Source: DASZUC01 sp035547775 (GTDB lineage Bacteria > Patescibacteriota > Saccharimonadia > Saccharimonadales > UBA4665). Taken from it: DNA of 8,216 nt. Positions within the stretch are counted from its first letter, which is position 1; each line of letters starts with the position of its first letter. This document shows positions 1-4,699 of this stretch, piece by piece. The notes under the pieces are model-generated. The model ran no database searches. It was not told the DNA's origin and saw nothing but the letters and a program-made list of their open reading frames with translations. The stretch is taken from the NCBI GenBank assembly GCA_035547775.1, contig DASZUC010000007.1:1-8216 (forward strand), given 5' to 3'. A program made the position numbers and the translations under genes.

Positions 1-161
1 GGATTGGCATCCGGCGAGATCTCCACCAGGTCAAGTTCGCGCTCTTGCGCGAGGGCGAGGGCTTCTTGCCGGCTCAAAACACCGAGCTGTTTGCCGTCGT
101 CATCGATAACGCGCAACTGTGGTGCCCGAATCTGTTCATTCAGGCGCGTGAATTTGGCGAT
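1..161 (-). CDS. infC: Translation initiation factor IF-3, N-terminal part (cut by left window edge)
   Basis: IF-3 binds the 30S subunit, keeps it apart from 50S and checks the start codon and initiator tRNA. The visible 53 codons cover most of the N-terminal domain: NEQIRAPQLRVI (residues 8-19) is the family signature, followed by DDDGKQLGVLSRQEAL and ELDLVEISPDANP, where the window ends. The linker and C-terminal domain lie outside. No ATG, GTG or TTG lies between the in-frame stop at 183-185 and the signature. ATC at 159-161 sits 6 nt after GGGGAG (168-173) and gives IAKFTRLNEQIR, the usual length before the signature. E. coli infC starts with AUU, so a rare start fits the family. A promoter lies at 208-236. 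The usual downstream partners, rpmI and rplT, would be beyond the left edge. Identity is very sure; the start codon is likely. Confidence 0.95.
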   Translation of the reverse strand, partial: MAKFTRLNEQIRAPQLRVIDDDGKQLGVLSRQEALALAQERELDLVEISPDAN

Positions 162-167
162 AGAACT

Positions 168-173
168 CTCCCC
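168..173 (-). promoter_or_regulatory. Shine-Dalgarno sequence of infC that decides the ATC start
   Basis: The minus strand reads GGGGAG, six nucleotides before ATC at 161-159. No standard start codon lies within reach of this site, so it supports initiation at ATC. Confidence 0.75.
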
Positions 174-207
174 AGGTGATCCTTACGTTAATAAAATCGT
201 AGGCCTC

Positions 208-236
208 ATTCTAACAGAGAGCCTGCCAGAGGTCAA
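208..236 (-). promoter_or_regulatory. Promoter of infC
   Basis: On the minus strand TTGACC (231-236) and TAGAAT (208-213) are separated by exactly 17 nt, each matching the sigma-70 consensus at 5 of 6 positions. Transcription would start near 201, giving a leader of about 40 nt before the ATC codon. The site lies just behind the stop codon of the 184-aa gene (245), so infC can be transcribed apart from the upstream genes. Confidence 0.7.
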
Positions 237-244
237 CTCGGTTC

Positions 245-799
245 TTAGCTGTTTGTTGTAACGAGTTTCACCGAACGCTTAAGCAAATGGAACTGTTGCC
301 AGCCCATAAGCTCTTCTGCTTTGATTACTTCAAGAGCGGTGTTCACCCGTGAACGACTATGTGCGCCGGTTTGAATGGCGGCGGTGATGACAGCACCCGA
401 TAGTACCGACTGCGCGCGTTCGCGTCGAATGCGTCGTTCCATGCTGGGACCACCCTCAACAGCGAAAAGCGGTTTGGTTGCAGCGTACACTCTAAATGTT
501 TCCCGGAGGGCATCTATGTCTGGGCTTTGGCGAGCGGCGCGGTGTAACCCGAGCGCCAGTCGAAATGGCAAGTTTGCATAGTAACCCGTATCGGCTTCGC
601 TAGCCCACTGCTCGTGGCCCTCTGGCAGCCGAAAATCAGCGTGAGGGTGAGCGTTATAAAGTTCGGCCAAAGCGTCAAAACGAGCTTGGGTCGGCAAGAC
701 TGAATGCGGGCCGTCCATGAGGTCTGCAAAAGGTCTAACAGCCTCTCTTACTTGTTCCTGTATAGTCGGTCCATCATCTAGCCAAACTTCGGTTGCCAT
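245..799 (-). CDS. Hypothetical protein, 184 aa
   Basis: I do not recognise this protein. The chosen start (ATG at 797-799, MATEVWLDDG) has a strong AAAGGAGA Shine-Dalgarno 4 nt upstream. A longer in-frame version to 883 would overlap the upstream gene and is unlikely. The protein is soluble, with no signal peptide or membrane segment. It has an acidic N-terminal half and a basic, probably helical C-terminal half from about residue 120, with an Arg-rich patch MERRIRRERAQ followed by LSGAVITAAIQTGAHSRSR and a Lys/Arg-containing end. The basic part could bind nucleic acid, but I see no diagnostic motif. It starts 10 nt behind the 152-aa gene, whose stop codon overlaps its Shine-Dalgarno (TAAAGGAG), so the two are probably made together. 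infC follows after 83 nt with its own promoter. Confidence 0.75.
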   Translation of the reverse strand: MATEVWLDDGPTIQEQVREAVRPFADLMDGPHSVLPTQARFDALAELYNAHPHADFRLPEGHEQWASEADTGYYANLPFRLALGLHRAARQSPDIDALRETFRVYAATKPLFAVEGGPSMERRIRRERAQSVLSGAVITAAIQTGAHSRSRVNTALEVIKAEELMGWQQFHLLKRSVKLVTTNS

Positions 800-809
800 A
801 CTGTCTCCT

Positions 810-1268
810 TTAACTCTCGTTAGTTTCTGGTTCTGCTGCCTTGGCTCGTAGTTCTGAGTCGTGGTGGAACAGGGAAACATCAACTAAGCCGTCACGCGCC
901 GCCACTACGCCAGCGTAAAAAGCGGCATTAAAGGCATTTGATGGCCGTTCATCTGAGAATTGCTTGGCGAAGTAACTACCGAGATCACTGATAACATCGA
1001 CGACATAGGCGTCGTGATCTGCTGTTTCGTACATGAGGGTGCTTTTGTAGGTGACGGCTGGTATACCTTCAGGCGCATCAGAGATAACTTCGTCCAGTGA
1101 GTATGGCGGAGCTATCACACTCGCCTGATCAGTTTTACCGGTCAGAAGGTCAATAATCCGCGAGGCGTGAGCCACAACCCGCTGACGAGTCTCTCGATTA
1201 GTAATTGTCCGAGCTTCCATTACTCGGCCTACAGCATCAGCCATCTGTTCATTATCAATCTTTGCCAT
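810..1268 (-). CDS. Hypothetical protein, 152 aa
   Basis: I do not recognise this protein. It starts with MAKIDNEQMADAV at ATG 1266-1268, with AAAGGAG on the minus strand as a clear Shine-Dalgarno. It is soluble and acidic, with a helical N-terminal part (residues 1-45, containing RETRQRVVAHASRIIDLL), a middle stretch with YETADHDAYVVDVISDLGSYFAKQF, and an alanine-rich segment NAFNAAFYAGVVAARDG before a charged, probably flexible C-terminus. No catalytic motif, signal peptide or membrane helix is visible. It lies 63 nt behind comM, with a possible weak promoter in that gap, and 10 nt before the 184-aa gene. The tight pair suggests that the two products act together, but their role cannot be read from the sequence. 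Confidence 0.75.
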   Translation of the reverse strand: MAKIDNEQMADAVGRVMEARTITNRETRQRVVAHASRIIDLLTGKTDQASVIAPPYSLDEVISDAPEGIPAVTYKSTLMYETADHDAYVVDVISDLGSYFAKQFSDERPSNAFNAAFYAGVVAARDGLVDVSLFHHDSELRAKAAEPETNES

Positions 1269-1289
1269 CGCAAACTCCTTTTACTACCT

Positions 1290-1320
1290 CTTATAGTACG
1301 CTGAGGGCGACGAACTGCAA
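1290..1320 (-). promoter_or_regulatory. Possible weak promoter of the 152/184-aa gene pair
   Basis: In the 63-nt gap behind comM the minus strand carries TTGCAG (1315-1320) and TATAAG (1290-1295), spaced by 19 nt. A less consensus -10, TACTAT, would give 16 nt. The spacing is not ideal, so the pair may instead be read through from comM. Confidence 0.3.
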
Positions 1321-1331
1321 GTGTAAGCATT

Positions 1332-2855
1332 TTAATCGGTGACTTGTTGAGGACGGTAGGCCAGGGCTTCAGAGACATGTGCTTCGCGAATGGTCTCGGC
1401 TTGATCGAGATCGGCAATGGTCCGGGCTACTTTCACGGCACGCATATAACCTCTGGCCGACAGATGTAAGCGCTGAGCAGCGGCATTTAACAGCTTGATG
1501 GCTGCCGGCTCTAGGGGTGCTGACTGCTTAATATCGGTGTTGGTCATGTTGGCATTCAATTTGCTAGTGCCGCCGTAGCGCTGAGCCTGTATCTGGCGAG
1601 CCCTTTCGATACGCTGACGGACTGCCTGATCGGCCTCTGGGTCAATCGTTTGATGCAGTAATTTATCATGTTCGACCTCATGCACATTGCTAAACAGATC
1701 AATTCGGTCCAAAATCGGCCCACTTAAGCGCTGTTGGTAGCGACTAATTTCATACGGTGCACAGCGACAGTTGCCCCCAGCACTACCGTAATAGCCGCAG
1801 GGGCAGGGGTTAGCTGTGCCAATTAAGATAAAATTGGCCGGATATTCAGCGGTATCTTTAGCCCGAGCAATGGTGACCACTCGATCTTCCAGGGGTTGGC
1901 GCAGCGCTTCCAGCGTCATGCGGCTAAATTCCGGCAACTCATCAAGGAATAACACGCCGCGATGGCTCAGGCTGACCTCGCCGGGGCGAAGGTTCAAGCC
2001 TCCACCGATCACTGCAATATGACTGGCGCTGTGATGAGGTGCCCGAAAGGGCCGTTCACCGATGATAGCTTCGTAATTATGCCCAGCTAAACTATGCAAA
2101 TGCGACACCTCTAACACTTCTTCGCGGTTGAGAGCAGGCAGTATGCCAGCCAGTGCCTTGGCCAGCATGCTTTTGCCCGTGCCTGGCGGTCCACTAAATA
2201 AGAGGTTATGACCACCGGCAGCAGTGATCTCTAGCGCTCGTTTAGCCTGTAACTGGCCCACGACTTCACTCAGCTGAATGCCAGGAGTTGATGGAGCGGT
2301 GCTCGCCTCGTAGCGCCCAGCACCAGTTATTACGGCTTCTAAGGGGTTGACCCCTGTTAAGTGTTGATATAACTGGTGCAAGGTCTTGATGGGGAATAGA
2401 TGGATATCTGGAATAAGCTGGGCCTGGCGTAGATTGGCCTCCGGGATGTAAAAAGTGGTCAGGCCGTGCTGCCGTCCAATCAGTAATTTGCCGATGATAC
2501 CTCTGACAGGTCGAATATCACCCTCTAGCCCTAGTTCGCCCACGAACGCTGTTCTACCATCGCTTAGTACTGAGATTTGTTCACTGGCTCGCAAAATAGC
2601 GACCGCAATGGCCACATCGAAGCCACTATCGTGCTTGGGAAGGTCGGCAGGGGCTAGATTTACGGTGATACGCTTGCGAGGTAGCATGATATGGCTAGTG
2701 GCGAAGGCACCCCTGATACGCTCCTTAGCTTCATCGACAGCCTTGTTGGCAAAGCCCACAATAATAATGTTAGGTAGATTATTAGAGAGGTGGCACTCAA
2801 TCTCTACCAGGGTGCCACTACTCCCGTGCGTGATAATACTGTGTGTACTTGCCAT
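1332..2855 (-). CDS. comM: YifB/ComM family AAA+ Mg-chelatase-like ATPase
   Basis: The protein has 507 aa, the usual length for this family. ComM is a hexameric helicase that promotes branch migration when single-stranded DNA taken up by natural transformation is integrated into the chromosome. Residues 1-165 form the N-terminal ChlI-type domain (NLPNIIIVG, VNLAPADLPK, FVGELGLEGDIRPVRG). The AAA+ core follows: Walker A GPPGTGKS at 222-229, APHHSAS at 272-278, Walker B VLFLDELPEF at 301-310, sensor 1 around ANPCPCGYYG at 348-357, and arginine-finger region SGPILDRID at 379-387. Four cysteines (C351, C353, C363, C365) could hold a metal. The C-terminal lid has SARGYMRAVKVARTIADL (466-483). The start has a near-consensus Shine-Dalgarno (GGGGGTGAT). 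It is intact and heads the minus-strand gene run. Confidence 0.95.
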   Translation of the reverse strand: MASTHSIITHGSSGTLVEIECHLSNNLPNIIIVGFANKAVDEAKERIRGAFATSHIMLPRKRITVNLAPADLPKHDSGFDVAIAVAILRASEQISVLSDGRTAFVGELGLEGDIRPVRGIIGKLLIGRQHGLTTFYIPEANLRQAQLIPDIHLFPIKTLHQLYQHLTGVNPLEAVITGAGRYEASTAPSTPGIQLSEVVGQLQAKRALEITAAGGHNLLFSGPPGTGKSMLAKALAGILPALNREEVLEVSHLHSLAGHNYEAIIGERPFRAPHHSASHIAVIGGGLNLRPGEVSLSHRGVLFLDELPEFSRMTLEALRQPLEDRVVTIARAKDTAEYPANFILIGTANPCPCGYYGSAGGNCRCAPYEISRYQQRLSGPILDRIDLFSNVHEVEHDKLLHQTIDPEADQAVRQRIERARQIQAQRYGGTSKLNANMTNTDIKQSAPLEPAAIKLLNAAAQRLHLSARGYMRAVKVARTIADLDQAETIREAHVSEALAYRPQQVTD

Positions 2856-2859
2856 AAAT

Positions 2860-2868
2860 CACCCCCAT
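2860..2868 (-). promoter_or_regulatory. Strong Shine-Dalgarno sequence of comM
   Basis: The minus strand reads GGGGGTGAT shortly before the ATG at 2855. It matches the ideal GGAGGTGAT anti-16S pairing at eight of nine positions and fixes the start codon. Confidence 0.7.
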
Positions 2869-2886
2869 GCCGCCGCCCATTGCTGA

Positions 2887-2914
2887 CTTTTAAGCTGCAT
2901 TGAGGGCTTGGCAA
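2887..2914 (-). promoter_or_regulatory. Possible promoter of comM
   Basis: The minus strand has TTGCCA (2909-2914, 5 of 6 matches to the -35 consensus) and TAAAAG (2887-2892, 4 of 6), spaced 16 nt apart. This would give a leader of about 25 nt ending in the strong Shine-Dalgarno. If correct, comM does not depend on the hairpin-rich transcript upstream of it. Confidence 0.4.
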
Positions 2915-3026
2915 TGTTGCTGAAAGTTCGACTCGTGGCTCGTTTTGCTGGCTGTGTGTACAGTCCGCATTGCGGGCGGTGAAGGTTTGTACTATGCGTC
3001 CCAATGGCCCGAATCGTGGGCAAAGT

Positions 3027-3060
3027 AAAACACCTTGCCCCGGGAAAGACAAGGTGTTTT
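3027..3060 (-). terminator. Terminator-like hairpin, 11-bp perfect stem
   Basis: AAAACACCTTG (3027-3037) and CAAGGTGTTTT (3050-3060) are perfect inverted repeats around a 12-nt loop. On the minus strand the stem ends in GTGTTTT, continuing ACTTTG, so part of the U-run is inside the stem. No plus-strand gene ends here, so it most likely ends the minus-strand transcript that starts near 3192 and separates it from comM. The short U-tract makes efficiency uncertain. Confidence 0.55.
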
Positions 3061-3192
3061 AAGAATAATTTAAGCTTTTTGTTTGGCTTTGATTTTGAGT
3101 GTTGGTTCTTGTTTGGTGGGACAACGACTTGCGAGAAATCGTCGTCCCTATTCAGCTTTTTTGTTTTTGAGCACTTAATTTGTTCAAGCGCT
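3027..3192 (-). ncRNA. Candidate small structured RNA, minus strand
   Basis: About 165 nt can be read from the predicted start near 3192 to the terminator-like hairpin. It forms three hairpins on the minus strand. H1 pairs AGCGCTT with AAGTGCT (arms 3186-3192 and 3170-3176). H2 is a 13-bp stem (3136-3148 with 3118-3130) closed by a CTCGC loop. H3 is the terminator-like hairpin. H1 and H2 are complete only on the minus strand, where three positions are G-U pairs; on the plus strand the same positions are A-C mismatches. This argues for a minus-strand RNA. The linker between H2 and H3 (3061-3117) is rich in A and C, with three G in 57 nt, and looks unstructured. No ORF with a ribosome binding site lies in it. 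It could also be a distant leader of comM. I recognise no family. Confidence 0.45.
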
Positions 3193-3198
3193 GTACGT

Positions 3199-3227
3199 AT
3201 CTTATAAAACAGCGGAAAATCCGTCAA
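3199..3227 (-). promoter_or_regulatory. Promoter of the minus-strand RNA
   Basis: The minus strand has TTGACG (3222-3227) followed after 17 nt by TAAGAT (3199-3204); an overlapping better -10, TATAAG (3201-3206), has a 15-nt spacer. The expected start near 3192 coincides with the first paired base of hairpin H1. Confidence 0.5.
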
Positions 3228-3229
3228 TA

Positions 3230-3492
3230 CCAATTATGCTTAGAGTGCAAAAAAGCTGTGCATAACTCAGCTAAGCGAGTCGTCATGTTGGAGCCAGGAG
3301 GGCTCCTAAAAGGCCGCGATGAAGTCCTCATGCTTGCCAAAATGGACCGTCAATTCGACACATTTTGGCTAGCTAATGCCGACATTTTAAGCTCCTAATC
3401 ACGACTTGTTTGGGCGTGGCTTGAGGCTGCCGATTGGTATATATGGACCAATTTGTAGGGCCAATAGTCACAGCCATGTAAGCATAAGAGGA
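3230..3492. other. Gene-free stretch between two divergent promoters, with inverted repeats
   Basis: I see no convincing gene here. A plus-strand reading frame (3180-3398) has no Shine-Dalgarno, no promoter and no recognisable motif. The stretch holds several palindromes: GGAGCC/GGCTCC around 3291-3308; a 9-bp inverted repeat GCCAAAATG/CATTTTGGC (3336-3344 and 3361-3369) extended by GCT/AGC beyond one mismatch; and ATTGGT/ACCAAT (3433-3438 and 3447-3452). These look more like regulatory DNA or parts of a longer RNA than like coding sequence. Confidence 0.4.
3333..3372. repeat. Inverted repeat GCCAAAATG/CATTTTGGC with a further copy at the -35 box
   Basis: The arms at 3336-3344 and 3361-3369 are perfect 9-bp inverted repeats around a 16-nt centre. 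GCT and AGC extend them after one T-T mismatch. ACATTTTGGC recurs at 3496-3505, where it overlaps the -35 box of the plus-strand promoter. Three copies of one 9-mer within 170 bp suggest a protein binding site. Confidence 0.4.
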
Positions 3493-3521
3493 TTGACATT
3501 TTGGCCCGGCTGTGCTAGAGT
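3493..3521 (+). promoter_or_regulatory. Strong extended -10 promoter, plus strand
   Basis: A perfect TTGACA (3493-3498), a 17-nt spacer ending in TGC, and TAGAGT (3516-3521) form an extended -10 sigma-70-type promoter. Transcription would start at 3528 or 3529, exactly where the first helix of the downstream structured region begins. No gene with a ribosome binding site follows for almost 300 nt, which points to an RNA product or a long leader. Confidence 0.7.
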
Positions 3522-3527
3522 GAAAGT

Positions 3528-3771
3528 GGTAAGTCAAAAACAAAAACCTACAATTTAGTTCGGAAAAGTTCGTAAACGGCTGTCGACTTATCAGTGATAG
3601 CCGGTAGGAGCCCTCGCGGGGGCGATATCTGGTCCAAACAGGTATGACTTACATCGACGGAGGTCCGTCTCGGCGCTCTACAGCCCTAAAGGCTTTGTAG
3701 AGCGGTCAGTCTCGCTGCGGACGACACGCGCTATTTAGTCTTAGTAAAAGAGCGGTTGTTGTCGTCCCAGC
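3528..3771 (+). ncRNA. Candidate structured RNA (about 244 nt) or long leader
   Basis: From the predicted start the RNA can fold as follows. P1 pairs GTAAGTCA (3529-3536) with TGACTTAC (3645-3652). P2 pairs CCTAC (3547-3551) with GTAGG (3604-3608). P3 pairs CGGCTGTC (3577-3584) with GATAGCCG (3596-3603), including one G-U pair, and stacks directly on P2. P4 is GCCCT/GGGGC (3610-3623). Outside P1 follow P5 GACGG/CCGTC (3656-3669), P6 with 9 bp CGCTCTACA/TGTAGAGCG plus GCC/GGC (3674-3704), and P7 with 12 bp and one bulge, from GCTG at 3714 to CAGC at 3771, with a further AU-rich stem inside. There is no U-tract after P7, so the transcript may run into the membrane protein gene at 3816. I found none of the core motifs of RNase P RNA, tmRNA, SRP RNA or tRNA. 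Confidence 0.5.
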
Positions 3772-3815
3772 TCCTATGTTTACCTATAAGCGGTCATACA
3801 CCGTACTTTTATTAT

Positions 3816-4175
3816 ATGCAGCAACGTCAGCGACAACTTCTTGCCATCATTGCCCTTATTGGGGCTGATGGCTTATTTTTTGGTTCAACTGACCCCCAAT
3901 CAGTGCCAGCCTGGCTGACTATTGTGGGTTTTGGCCTCATGATAGCTACCGTATACCTCGTGGCAAGGCTATTGCTGGTGATAGGGAGTTGGTATGGGCT
4001 GCAGGTTCGTCAACGGCGACTGGCAATGGTAGTAGCCATGGTTCTGGGGGGTGTACTGGCTCTCCAATCGATTGGAGAGCTGAGCGTTCGGGATGTTGCT
4101 GTCTTATTACCTCTGGGCCTACTCGGTTATACCTATCTGGCTATCAGTGGTCGATCAGCGCGATCTGGTAGCTAA
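3816..4175 (+). CDS. Small four-helix membrane protein, 119 aa, unknown function
   Basis: The protein begins MQQRQRQLLAIIALIG, a short positive N-terminus before a membrane helix (about 7-23). Three more hydrophobic segments follow at about 31-58 (a long one), 69-87 and 92-111, joined by a basic loop QVRQRR (63-68). This suggests both ends are in the cytoplasm. No enzymatic motif is visible. I chose ATG 3816 because it stands just before the first helix. A TTG start at 3756 would add 20 unlikely residues and lie inside a hairpin. There is no Shine-Dalgarno. It is either translated from the transcript starting near 3528, with a structured leader of almost 290 nt, or has an unrecognised nearby promoter (TATAAG at 3785-3790 lacks a good -35). 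It lies 84 nt before the 144-aa gene. Confidence 0.65.
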   Translation: MQQRQRQLLAIIALIGADGLFFGSTDPQSVPAWLTIVGFGLMIATVYLVARLLLVIGSWYGLQVRQRRLAMVVAMVLGGVLALQSIGELSVRDVAVLLPLGLLGYTYLAISGRSARSGS

Positions 4176-4185
4176 TCTTTTGTCG

Positions 4186-4207
4186 CTAACCAACAGGGGT
4201 GGTTTAG
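4186..4207 (+). other. Weak hairpin behind the membrane protein gene
   Basis: CTAACCA (4186-4192) and TGGTTTAG (4200-4207) pair over 7 bp with one bulged T around a 7-nt loop. There is no T-tract, so this is at best a poor terminator between the membrane protein gene and the next promoter. Confidence 0.2.
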
Positions 4208-4223
4208 GCAGTCGTAAAAGCCA

Positions 4224-4252
4224 TGGGCACGGCCGGGGTCAATCTGTATAAT
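4224..4252 (+). promoter_or_regulatory. Promoter giving a leaderless mRNA for the 144-aa gene
   Basis: A perfect TATAAT (4247-4252) stands 17 nt behind TGGGCA (4224-4229, 4 of 6 matches to the -35 consensus). The ATG at 4260 begins 8 nt after the last base of the -10 box, which is where transcription should start. The mRNA would therefore begin at or within a base of the start codon, in agreement with the absence of any Shine-Dalgarno. Confidence 0.7.
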
Positions 4253-4259
4253 AAGGTTT

Positions 4260-4694
4260 ATGAACCCCACAAGCGAGCAGCCACATCTTAACTTGCCAGC
4301 GCCAGTTGGCGAGACTGTTGCGCCTGAATTTGGCCCGCCCGCGGGAGCCTCGGCTAGTCTGCCGGAAATGGCACCAGCACAGCCTGAGCAGGCACTGAAT
4401 CCGACTGCTGGTGCACCAATTGTTGCTCAGCCGGCCGGACCATTGCCAGCCATCACGTTACCACCAAGTTTGCAACAAACACCCCCCGCAGGTGATGTTT
4501 CTACAACCACACGTATAAACGTAACGAGTGTGGCTGATGATAGTAGTGTGAATGAGAAAATCTGGGTGGCCAAAGCCAAAGAAATCGTCGAACGCACCAA
4601 AGAAGATCCGACTCAGCAGAGTAAGGAGTTAGGCGTCTTTAAAGCTGACTATCTACAGAAGCGCTATAACAAGGTGATTAAAGTTAACGAGTAG
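4260..4694 (+). CDS. Pro/Ala-rich conserved CPR protein, 144 aa, partner of the ATPase
   Basis: Residues 1-80 are rich in Pro, Ala and Gln and probably unfolded. Residues 94-144 form a charged helical domain (SVNEKIWVAKAKEIVERTKEDP, then KADYLQKRYNK near 129-138). I recall this C-terminal pattern from hypothetical proteins of Saccharibacteria and other CPR bacteria; its function is unknown to me. There is no signal peptide or membrane helix, so it should be cytoplasmic. The gene starts right at a TATAAT promoter without a leader and ends 5 nt before the ATPase gene, so the two form an operon. Like the ATPase, it carries a long Pro/Ala-rich tail, here at the N-terminus. An accessory or adaptor role for the ATPase is inference. 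Confidence 0.85.
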   Translation: MNPTSEQPHLNLPAPVGETVAPEFGPPAGASASLPEMAPAQPEQALNPTAGAPIVAQPAGPLPAITLPPSLQQTPPAGDVSTTTRINVTSVADDSSVNEKIWVAKAKEIVERTKEDPTQQSKELGVFKADYLQKRYNKVIKVNE

Positions 4695-4699
4695 TATAA

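Noticed and set aside
4..261. Plus-strand open frame at the left edge
   Set aside because: It lies antisense to infC, whose protein signature is unmistakable; low-complexity Ser/Arg composition.
3118..3168. Plus-strand terminator: stem 3118-3148 followed by a T-rich run
   Set aside because: Two A-C mismatches on this strand, the T-run starts about eight bases too late, and no plus-strand gene ends here; the minus-strand fold is better.
2859..3233. Minus-strand open frame of 124 codons upstream of comM
   Set aside because: It runs through the terminator-like hairpin and both other hairpins, is unusually rich in Lys and Asn from A-rich linkers, and has no ribosome binding site.
3180..3398. 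Plus-strand open frame of 72 codons ending in WLANADILSS
   Set aside because: No Shine-Dalgarno, no promoter in front, no recognisable motif, and it crosses the start of the minus-strand RNA and a large palindrome. Treated as chance.
3519..3600. Resemblance to RNase P RNA pieces (GAGTGAAAGTGGTAAG and CGACTTATCAGT)
   Set aside because: The order and spacing are wrong, and the core GAGGAAAGTCC segment is absent on both strands.
3615..3774. Resemblance to tmRNA (GGGGGCGATATCTGG near the front, CCAGCTCC at the end)
   Set aside because: No tRNA-like T-arm, no TTCGA in the D/T positions, no complementary acceptor ends and no tag reading frame ending in the usual alanines.
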